Of a stretch of DNA of 64,000 nt, positions 44,990 through 54,900 are shown in pieces. A program made the position numbers and the translations under genes. Each line of letters begins with the position of its first letter. The stretch's first letter is position 1. Source of the DNA: Delphinus delphis (lineage: Eukaryota > Chordata > Mammalia > Artiodactyla > Delphinidae); assembly GCF_949987515.2 (NCBI RefSeq), contig NC_082692.2:44980418-45044417 (forward strand), written 5' to 3'. Below the pieces are notes generated by a model that was given only the letters and a program-made list of their open reading frames with translations, did not search any database and was not told the DNA's origin.

Positions 44990-47900
44990 CCTTAAATTCC
45001 ATATATATTGTTAGCATATGGTATTTGTCTTTCTCTTTCTGACTTACTTCACTCTGTATGACAGATTCTAGGTCCATCTGCCTCATTACAAATAGCTCAA
45101 TTTCGTTTCTTTTTATGGCTGAGTAATATTTCATTGTATATACGTGCCACATCTTCTTTTTTCATTTGTTTGTTTTTTGTTTTTTGCGGTGCGCGAGCCT
45201 CTCACTTTTGTGGCCTCTCCCGTTGCGGAGCACAGGCTCCAGATGCGCAGGCTCAGCGGCCATGGCTCATGGGCCTAGCTGCTCCACGGTATGTGGGATC
45301 TTCCTGGACTGGGGCATGAACCTGCATCCCCTCCATCGGCAGGCGGACTCCCAAACACTGCACCACCCCTAGCAGTTTTTTTTGTTTGTTTGTTTTGTTT
45401 TTGTTTGTTTTTTGCATATCTTCTTTATCCATACATCTGATGATGGACACTTAGGTTGTTTCCATCTCCTGGCTATTGTAAATAGAGCTGCAATGAACAT
45501 TTTGGTACATGACTCTTTTTGAATTATGGTTTTCTCAGGGTATATGCCCAGTAGTGGGATTGCTGGGTCATATGGTAGTTCTATTTGTAGTATTTTAAGG
45601 AACCTCCATACTGTTCTCCATAGTGGCTGTACCAATTCACATTCCCACCAGCAGTGCAAGAGTGTTCCCTTTTCTCCACACCTTCTCCAGCATTTGTTGT
45701 TTCTAGATTTTTTGATGATGGCCATTCTGACTGGTGTGAGATGATATCTCATTGTAGTTTTGATTTGCATTTCTCTAATGATTAATGATGTTGAGCATTC
45801 TTTCATGTGTTTGTTGGCAGTCTGTATATCTTCTTTGGAGAAATGTCTATTTAGGTCTTCTGCCCATTTTTGGATTGGGTTTTTTGTTGTTGTTATTGAG
45901 CTGCATGAGCTGCTTGTAAATTTTGGAGATTAATCCTTTGTCAGTTGTTTCATTTGCAAATATTTTCTCCCATTAGAAGGGTTGTCTTTTGGTCTTGTTT
46001 ATGGTTTCCTTTGCTGTGCAAAAGCTTTGAAGTTTCATTAGGTCCCATTTGTTTATTTTTCTTTTTATTTCCATTTCTCTAGGAGGTGGGTCAAAAAGGA
46101 TCTTGCTGTGATTTATGTCATAGAGTGTTCTGCCTATGTTTTCGTCTAAGAGTTTGATAGTTTCTGGCCTTATATATAGGTCTTTAATCAATTTTGAGCT
46201 TATTTTTGTGTATGGTGTTAGGGAGTGATCTAATCTTATACTTTTACATGTCCCTGTTCTGTTTTCCCAGCACCACTTATTGAAGAGGCTGTCCTTTCTC
46301 CACTGTACATTCCTGCCTCCTTTATCAAAGATAAGGTGACCATATGTGCGTGGGTTTATCTCTGGGATTTCTATCCTGTTCTATTGGTCTATATTTCTGT
46401 TTTTGTGCCAGTATCATACTGTCTTGATTACTGTAGCTTTGTAGTATAATCTGAAGTCAGGGAGCCTAATTCCATCAGCTCTGTTTTTCGTTCTCAAAAT
46501 TGCTTTGGCTATTTGGGGTCTTTTGTGTTTCCATACAAATTGTGAAATGTTTTGTTCTAGTTCTGTGAAACATGCCAGTGGTAGTTTGATAGGGATTGCA
46601 TTGAATCTGTAGATTGCTTTGGGTAGTAGAGTCATTTTCACAATGTTGATCCTTCCAATCCAAGAACATGGTATATCTCTCTATCTATTTGTATCATCTT
46701 TAATTTCTTTCATCAGTGTCTTATAATTTTCTGCATACAGGTCTTTTGTCTCCTTAGGTAGGTTTATTCCTAGATATTGTTTTTCTTTTTGTTGCAATGG
46801 TAAGTGGGAGTGTTTTCTTGATTTCACTTTCAGATTTTTCATCATTAGTTTATAGGAATGCCAGAGATTTCTGTGCATTAATTTTGTATCCTGCTACTTT
46901 ACCAAATTCATTGATTAGCTCTAGTAGTTTCCTGGTAGCATCTTTAGGATTCTCTATGTATAGTATCATGTCATCTGCAGTGACAGTTTTACTTCTTCTT
47001 TTCCGATCTGGATTCCTTTTATTTCCTTTCCTTCTCTGATTGCTGTGGCTAAAAACTCCAAAACTATGTTGAATAAGAGTGGTGAGAGTGGGCAACCTTG
47101 TCCTGTTCCTGATCTTAGTGGAAATGCTTTCAGTTTTTCACCATTGAGGACGATGTTGGCTGTGAGTTTGTCATATATGGCTTTTATTATGTTGAGGGAA
47201 GTTCCCTGTATACCAACTTTCTGCAGGGTTTTTATTATATATCAGTGTTGAATTTTGTTGAAAGCTTTCTTTGCATCTATTGAAATGACCATATGGTGTT
47301 TCTCCTTCAGTTTGTTAATATGATGTATCACATTGATAGATTTGCATATATTGAAGAATCCTTGCATTCCTGGAATAAACCCCACTTGATCATGGCGTAT
47401 GATCCTTTTAATGTGCTGTTGGATTCTGTTTGCTAGTATTTTGTTGAGGATTTTTGCATCTATGTTCATCAGTGATATTGGCCTATAGATTTCTTTCTTT
47501 GTGATATCCTTGTCTGGTTTTGGTATCAAGGTGTTGGTGGCCTCGTAGAATGAGTTTGGGAGTGTTCCTCCGTGTGCTATATTTTGGAAGAGTTTGAGAA
47601 GGATAGGTGTCAGCTCTTCTCTAAATGTTTGATAGAATTCGCCTGTGAAGCCATCTGGTCCTGGGCTTTTGTTTGTTGGAAGATTTTTAATCACAATTTC
47701 AATTTCAGTGCTCATGATTGGTCTGTTCATATTTTCTATTTCTTCCTGATTCAGTCTTGGCAGGTTGTGCATTTCTAAGAATTTGTCCATTTCTTCCAGG
47801 TTGTCCATTTTATTGGCATAGAGTTGCTTGTAGTAATCTCTCATGATCTTTTGTATTTCTGCAGTGTCAGTTGTTACTTCTCCTTTTTCTTTTCTAATTC

Positions 47901-49044
47901 TGTTGATTTGAGTCTTCTCCCTTTTTTTTTGATGAGTCTGGCTAATGGTTTAACAATTTTGTTTATCTTCTCAAAGAACCAGCTTTTAGTTTTATTGACC
48001 TTTGCTATTGTTTCCTACATTTCTTTTTCATTTATTTCTGATCTTTATGATTTCTTTCCTTCTGGTACTTTGGGGATTTTTGTTCTTCTTTCCCTAATTG
48101 CTTTAGGTGCAAGGTTAGGTTGTTTATTCGAGATGTTTCCTGTTTCTTAAGGTAGGATTGTATTGCTATAAACTTCCCTCTTAGAACTGCTTTTCCTGCA
48201 TCCCATAGGTTTTGCATCGTCGTGTCTCCATTGTCATTTGTTTCTAGGTGTTTTTTGATTTCCTCTTTGATTTCTTCAGTGATCACTTCATTATTAAGTA
48301 GTGTATTGTGTAGCCTCCATGTGTTTGTATTTTTTGCAGATCTTTTCCTGTAATTGATATCTAGTCTCATAGCATTGTGGTTGGAAAAGTTACTTGATAC
48401 AATTTCAATTTTCATAAATTTACCAAAGCTCGATTTCTGACCCAAGATGTGATCTATCCTGGAGAATGTTCCATGAGCACTTGAGAAAAATGTGTATTCT
48501 TTTGTCTTTGGATGGAATGTCCTATAAATATCAATTAAGTCCATCTTGTTTAATGTATCATTTAAAGCTTGTGTTTCCTTATTTATTTTCATTTTGGATG
48601 ATATGTCCATTGGTGAAAGTGTGGTGTTAAACTCCCCTACTATGAATGTGTTACTGTCGATTTCCCCTTTTATGGCTGTTAGTATTTGCCTTATGTATTG
48701 AGGTGCTCCTCTGTTGGGCGCATAAATATTTAGAATTGTTATATCTTCTTCCTGGATCGATCCCTTGATCATTATGTAATGTCCTTCTTTGTCTCTTCTA
48801 ATAGTCTTTATTTTAAAGTCTATTTTGTCTGAAATGAGAATTGCTACTCCAGCTTTCTATTTATTTCCATTTGCATGGAATATCTTTTTCTATCCCCTCA
48901 CTTTCAGTCTGTATGTGTCTCTTGTAGACAGCATATATATGGGTCTTGTTTTTGTATACATTCAGCCAGTCTATGTCTTTTGGTGGGAGCATTTAATCCA
49001 TTTACATTTAAGGTAATTATCCACATGTATGTTCCTATTCCCAT
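44990..49044 (-). pseudogene. L1 ORF2 remnant with damaged catalytic sites
   Basis: ORF2 starts at an ATG near 49044 (MGIGTYMWIITLNVNG) and loses frame after LQETH through a short deletion. The endonuclease frame reopens at 48772-48032 (246 codons) but has GEFN for GDFN (Glu codon 48632-48634) and SNH for SDH (Asn codon 48380-48382). The RT block at 47844-47242 (200 codons) keeps [15 protein letters not shown]. At the FADD site (46977-46984) four bases are missing, causing a frameshift in the catalytic box. The C-terminal domain (45806-45369 and 45152-44990) is split by a SINE. Confidence 0.9.
45159..45413 (-). mobile_element. CHR-type SINE inside L1 ORF2, A-rich on both sides
   Basis: SINE body at about 45183-45365 on the minus strand. 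The L1 sequence breaks at CACATCTTCTT (about 45148-45158) and resumes at CATATCTTCTTTATCC (about 45414), giving a short imperfect TSD. Unusually, about 45 bp of (CAAA)n-type sequence plus CTGCTAGG lies 5' of the SINE head on its own strand, as well as the normal tail at the 3' side. Confidence 0.88.
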
Positions 49045-49102
49045 TTTCTTAATTGTTTTGGGTTTGTTATTATGGGTCTTTTCCTTCTCTTGTGTTTGTT
49101 GC

Positions 49103-49982
49103 CTAGAGAAGATCCTTTAGCATTTGTTATAAAGCTGGTTTGGTGGTGCTGAACTCTCTTAGCTTTTGCTTGTCTACAAAGGTTTAATTTCTCCATCAAA
49201 TCTGAATGAGATCCATGCTGGGTAGAGTAACCTGGTTTGTAGATTTTTCTCCTTCATCACTTTAAATATGTCCTGCCAGTCCCTTCTGGCTTGCAGAATT
49301 TCTGCTGAAAGATCAGCTGTTAACCTTATGGGGATTCCCTTGTGTATTATTTTTCCTTTGCTTGTTTTAATATGTTTTCTTTGTATTTAATTATTCACAG
49401 TTTTATTAATATGTGTCTTGGCATGTTTCTTCTTGGATTTATCCTGTATGGGATTCTGTGCTTCCTGGACTTGTTTAACTATTTCCTTTTCCATATTAGG
49501 GAAGTTTTCAACTATAATCTCTTCAAATATTTTCTCAGTCCCTCTTTTTCTCTTCTTTCTGGAACCCCTATAATTCAAATGTTGGTGTGTTTAATGTTGT
49601 CCCAGAGGTCTCTGAGACTGTCCTCAGTTCTTTTCATTATTTTTTCTGTATCCTGCTCTGCAGTAGTTATTTCCACTATTTTATCTTCCTGGTCACTTAT
49701 CCATTCTTCTGCCTCAATTATTCTGCTATTGATCCCTTCTAGAGTATTTTTAATTTCATTTATTGTGTTGTTCATCGTTGCTTGTTTTATCTTTAGTTCT
49801 TCTAGGTCCTTGTTAAATGTTTCTTGCATTTTCTCTATTCTATATCCAAGATTTTGGATCATCTTTACTATCATTATTCTGAATTCTTTTTCAGGCAGAC
49901 TGCCTATTTCCTCTTCATTTGTTAGGTCTGGTGGGTTTTTATCTTGCTCCTTCATCTGCTGTGTGTTTTTCTGTCTTCTCAT
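49103..49982 (-). pseudogene. L1 ORF1 remnant
   Basis: The ATG at 49982 opens 135 codons: a Lys/Gln-rich N-terminus (MRRQKNTQQMKEQDKN), EEEIGSLPEKEFRIMIVKMI, then a coiled-coil heptad region with EGINSRIIEAEEWISDQED. The frame breaks near 49575. A central piece (TEKIFEEIIVENFPNME) lies at 49540-49480, and the C-terminal end (MLKDLL, stop at 49103-49105) is in another frame. Length of about 293 codons is normal for L1 ORF1. Confidence 0.88.
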
Positions 49983-50235
49983 TTTGCTTATCTTACTGTT
50001 TTTGGGGTCTCCTTTTTGCAGGCTGCAAATTTGTAGCTCCCATTGTTTTTGGTGTCTGTCCCTGGTGGCTAAAGTTGGTTCAATGGGTTGTGTAGGCTTC
50101 CTGGTGGAGGGGACTAGTGCCTGTGTTCTGGTGGATGTGGCTGGATTCTGTCTTTCTGGTGGGCAGGTCCATGTCTGGTGGTGTGTTTTGGGGTGTCTGT
50201 GGACTCATTATGATTTTAGGCAGCCTCTCTGCTAA
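49342..50235 (+). other. 297-codon open frame antisense to L1 ORF1
   Basis: A continuous plus-strand frame runs opposite ORF1 and into the 5' UTR. Its product would be rich in Phe, Leu, Ile and Ser (strongly hydrophobic), as expected when a Lys/Glu/Asn-rich coding strand is read backwards. It is probably a by-product of composition. See findings, because the same register is open in the other full-length L1. Confidence 0.3.
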
Positions 50236-51932
50236 TGGGTGGGGTTGTATTCCTGTCTTGCTAGTTGTTTGGCATAGGGTGTCCAGCACTATAGCTTGCT
50301 GTTCATTGACTGAAGCTAGGTGTTGGTGTTGAGATGGAGATCTCTGGGAGATTTTCACCATTTGATATTACGTGGAGCTGGGAGGTCTCTTGTAGACCAG
50401 TGTCCTGAAGTTTGCTCTCCCACCTCAGAGGCACAGCACTGACTCCTGGCTGCAGCACCAAGAGCCTTTCATCTACACAGCTCAGAATAAAAGAGAAAAA
50501 GTAGAAAGAAAGAAAGAAAGAGGATAAAATAAAATAAAATAAAGTTATTAAAATAAAAATATAATTTTTAAGAAAAAAAATTTTTTTCAAGTAAAAACAA
50601 ACAAAAACCAGATGGATAGAACCCTGGGACAAATGGTGAAGGCAAAGCAATAGAGACAGAATCTCACACAGAAGCATACACATACACACTCACAAAAAGA
50701 GGAAAAGTGGAAAAAATAATAAATCTTGCTCTCAAAGTCCACCTCCTCAATTTGGAATGATTTGTTGTCTATTCAGGTATTCCACAGATGCAGGGTACAT
50801 CAAGTTGATTGTGGAGGTTTAATCAGCTGCTCCTGAGGCTGCTGGGAGAAATTTCCCTTTCTCTTCTTTGTTCGCACAGCTCCCGGGGTTCAGCTTTGGA
50901 TTTGGCCCCGCCTTTGCGTGTAGGTCACCGGAGGGTGTCTGCTCTTTGCTCAGACAGGACGGGGTTAAAGGAGCCACTGATTCGGGGGCTCTGGCTCACT
51001 GAGGCCCGGGTGAGGGAGGGTACGGAGTGTGGGGCTAGCCTGCGGTGGCAGAGGCCAGAGTGATGTTGCACTAACCTGAGGCGCGCCGTGTGTTCTACTG
51101 GGGAAGTTGTCCCTGGATCCCGGGACCCGGGCAGTGGCGGGCTGCACAGGCTCCCCGGAAGGGAGGTGTGGAGAGTGACCTGTGCTCGCACACAGGCTTC
51201 TTGGTGTCGGCAGCAGCAGCCTTAGCGTCTCATGCCTGTCTCTGGGGTCCGTGCTGTTAGCCGTGGCTCGCGCCCGTCTCTGGAGCTCCTTTACGCAGCG
51301 CTCTTAATCCCTTCTCCTCGCGCACCAGGAAACAAAGAGGGAAGAAAAAGTCTCTTGCCTCTTCGGCATGTCCAGACTTTTCCCTGGACTCCCTCCCAGC
51401 TAGCCGTGGTGCAGTAACCCCTTCAGGCTGTGTTCGCACTGCCAGTCTCTCCCTGCGCTCGGACCGAAGCCCGAGGCTCAGCTCCAGCCCCGCCCGTCCC
51501 AGCAGGTGAGCAGGCTAAGCCTCTCGGGCTGGTGAGTGCTAGTCGGCACCAATTCTCTGTGCGGGAATCTCTCCTCTTTGCCCTCTGCACCCCTGTTGCT
51601 GCGCTCTCCTCCGTGGCTCCGAAGCTCCCCACTTCCGCCACCCGCAGTCTCCGCCCGCGAAGGGGCTTCCTAGTGTGTGGAAACCTTTCCTCCTTCACGG
51701 CTCCCTCCCACTGGTGCAGGTCCCATCCCTATTGTTTTGTCTCTATTCTTTTTTCTTTTGTCCTACCCAGGTACGTGGGGAGTTTCTTGCCTTTTGGGAG
51801 GTCTGAGGTCTTCTGCCTGCATTCAGTAGGTGTTCTGTAGGAGTTGTTCCACGTGTAGATGTATTTCTGATGTATCTGTGGGGAGGAAGGTGATCTCCAC
51901 GTCTTACTCTTCCACCATCTTCCCCCTCCCCT
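49983..51932 (-). promoter_or_regulatory. L1 5' UTR / promoter, CpG-rich
   Basis: About 1.95 kb. The proximal third shares ORF1-side blocks with the L1 at 7214-14487 (GGTGTTGAGATGGAGATCTC versus GGTGCTGAGATGAAGAACTC, and an A-rich tract at 50480-50600). The distal part, about 50860-51700, is dense in CpG (CGCGCCGTG, CCCGGGACCCGGG). Near the 5' terminus CCACCATCTTCC at about 51912-51923 gives AAGATGGTGG on the element strand, a YY1-type box close to the first transcribed base. Confidence 0.85.
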
Positions 51933-51947
51933 GTAGGCTTAATTTTT

Positions 51948-54900
51948 GACATGAAAAGGAATCTAACAAAAAGATCTCTGTATCTGCTGTCCTTCCAGGA
52001 TTTTTATTTTGGTCACATGCAATTTTAATATATATTTCCCTCCTATATATAATATCAGGAAATATCACCCATATATATTAATAAGCCAATGTTAGTTTTT
52101 TCCAAACATGTTAGATTGAAACTGGTGCCTCAATGACACTTTTATCCTCACGTTACTTTTTCTGAGAAGTAGTTTTACATTTGACTGGCTTTTATAATGT
52201 ATTTAAGAATTTGGAATTCACACAGGCATTTAGCAATCTAGAGTCCAACAGGAACCTTAGATTCAACAGGAAGCACGTGGACCTGCTCAGCTTGGGCTCC
52301 TGTTCTGACCACTTCCCAGCCCTTTACTCCTTGTAAAATCACACTGCACATTGGTGTGTTTGTTCATCCTTCTGTAAGTATTTGTCACGTACCTGCTTTG
52401 TTTGGTGCTCAGGAGAAAATGTAAAGAGGAGGTCCCGTTGTCTAGAAAGAGCCAATATAATTAGAAATAGAACTCATACACCTAAGCATGTATCTTAGAA
52501 TGGACGATAATGTATAAATGGCCAAAATGAGTGGTTTAGGTAAGCAAAGGTTAACAAAGCCAGGAATAGGCAGAAAGACTCCTATTCCTATGATGAATGA
52601 GTTGTTTATTAAAAGATGGGCAGGGATTGTGACAGCACAGACAGTGAATTTAATGCAGAATGCAGAATTCTGGCAGAATTCTGATAGGACATCTGGGAAT
52701 TGTCCAAGGAGAGATTCTTAATAACTGACCTGGTTCTTGGTTCTTATACTCTCTGAGGCCAGAGCTGAGCATTTGAGCAGATCAACTTCTCCCAGCCTTC
52801 CTATTTCTGCCTTCTTACCTGCGAGGCTTTGGTGGCCTCCTCTGCTTCTCTTGGGCGGCAGAGTCAGGCTGCCCTTGGGAGAGGGCTGGGAGGGCCTTTC
52901 TTCCACAAATTCTGCCCGGGTGTTGGCCCACACCATCTGTTAGGCTTCTCTTACGTTTGGCACTGTGCTCAGTACTTTATATACTTTTCAAAACTGTGAG
53001 GGAATTACTATGTGAAACACCTGGTAATTCCAATTAGGGTCTTGACGGCCACTAGAGAGTTGGCTGACAGTTGGGGAATGCACATTTACAGCGGGTCTAG
53101 GGAAAGAATAACATGATGAAGCTAGTGATGGCTACATATTTCTCTTGGCCTTAAACTACTTAAAATGCAGTGGCTTTTGTATCGAGTTCCCTTGCAGGTG
53201 CCAAACAGATGAAAGTAACCTCCAAGACACGATTTTCTAATGAATATTAAGTCTTGTCATAAGCAACCTATCTCAATGGAAATACCGGCCTTGTGGAGAG
53301 AGAAACTAAGGATAACTTATATCATGTTGTGAAAATCAGGATGATTTTTCCTCTGGTAGTTTGTTTCCTGACCTGAGAAAATATTTGTGTATAAGGGGAA
53401 TTACAGAAGCTAAAATTTATTTTTTCTGAACATGTGTTAATATAATACTACTAAAATGCAAATGCCTGGCTGTCTGAAAACATTAATAAAGTAGTCCTAA
53501 AAACCTTCATCTCAAAATCGGTCAATACTTATTAAATATATCTTTATAAAAGAAGAAGAGAAACAAATATCCATGGAGTGGCCTAACAGGTGCAAGTGTG
53601 TGCATGTGTGTTCTTTTGGGATACTCTTTCCTCTTAGGAAGAAATATTGTACTTAATCCTCAGAGGTTTATTCTAAGGGCATGATGAAAGCAAACGGGAA
53701 TAGTTATGTGTAGTTGAAATTATTTTGATAGATATTTACATCTCTGCCTATGGTTCCATAAGAAAACAAAATGGGCCTTTTAAAAGAAAGGAATAACTCT
53801 GAATCAATGAATTTAGATGACTTAATTTTATTAAAAAGTCAGAAATATAGGATAAATGGGAAGCACAACATGGATAATTTAATTTTTGTTGTCTCTGATG
53901 AGAGAATATTTCATTCCCCACTCTTGTTGTCTTAGAAGGGAATTAACTGCTGCATGGAGCTTTTGGAAAGCAGCTGTGAACCTGGAGATCCCACTTACTT
54001 GCCAATATTTTATGACCAGACAGATGTGTACACAAATCACACCTGTTCTAATTCCAGAAGCCCTGCTTCAGTCAATCACTCTAAAATAACTTATGTCTCT
54101 AAGACATAAAATGTACTAAAGGATCTTGAGGACTGGACAGTGGAAGTGTCAGCAGCTCCCTCACCAAGGGCATGGCTGGAACGTAGTATGGTCACATTTT
54201 CTGTGCTTTTATGGAACCACAGGGAGCACTCAATGACAGATCAATGAAAATTTCTCAGGGACGGGAAAGTGAGAAGCCTGGTGAGTGTGTTTGGGGGACA
54301 GTAAGGCTCATCTTGCTCTACAGGTGCTTCCCTTTTGCACCTCTGTTCAGAAAAATCTCAGAGTGGAAATGGCCTTGTGTGAAATAGTAAGAGCAGGTAA
54401 ATCCATTTGGAGAGTCAAACCCATCCTTTGGGAAGGTGAAAGGTAAAGTAATTGACATTTACTGTTTTCATTACTCTTAGAATATTTTGGTGTCAAATCT
54501 GGCACAAACCAGGTTTCATAACCCAGGAAAGCAGATGCCATATTTCCTATAAAGATGTACTCATAAGGTAAGAAAACCCAGTTTTATCAACCCGCATTCC
54601 CCAGAGACCATAGTTTAAGTTAAATCCAGAGTGTTAAAGATTTCTGAAGAGTTTTTAAACACAGAAAAACAAGTTGATTTTGAATTGATGATGGGCTTGT
54701 TCAGCTGGGTTCTGACATGGGCCTTGTATTCTCTGCTCATGGTCTTATGTTATCTTCGCTTGCTGAAAGCAGGCCGTTGGGTATATGGTCAGAATTTACG
54801 GGGCTATGTTTGGACCCAGGACAATTAGTTTTCAATGCATTCTTTGCAAACACTTAAGTGTTGGTGAAAGCAACTGTGTCTGTTTTTAATTCACAGAAAC

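Larger units (their letters stand above)
44602..51932 (-). mobile_element. Full-length L1 with long CpG-rich 5' UTR
   Basis: On the minus strand: a 5' UTR of about 1.95 kb (51932-49983), ORF1, ORF2 and a 3' UTR ending at 44628, with an A-tail at 44627-44621. A further 19 nt and a second A-run precede the likely TSD (TTAATTTTT at 44591-44599 and 51939-51947, with partial match beyond). Without the inserted SINE it is about 7.1 kb. Both ORFs carry stops and frameshifts. Confidence 0.93.

Noticed and set aside
49342..50235. 297-codon ORF as a host gene
   Set aside because: It lies fully inside an L1 opposite ORF1 and its 5' UTR. Kept only as an observation on antisense openness.
50860..51700. 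CpG island of a host gene promoter
   Set aside because: The CpG-rich block is the 5' UTR of the full-length L1, bounded by its 5' end at about 51932.
51430..51840. 136-codon ORF as a protein gene
   Set aside because: Antisense to the L1 5' UTR. GC-rich DNA gives long frames by chance and no domain is visible.
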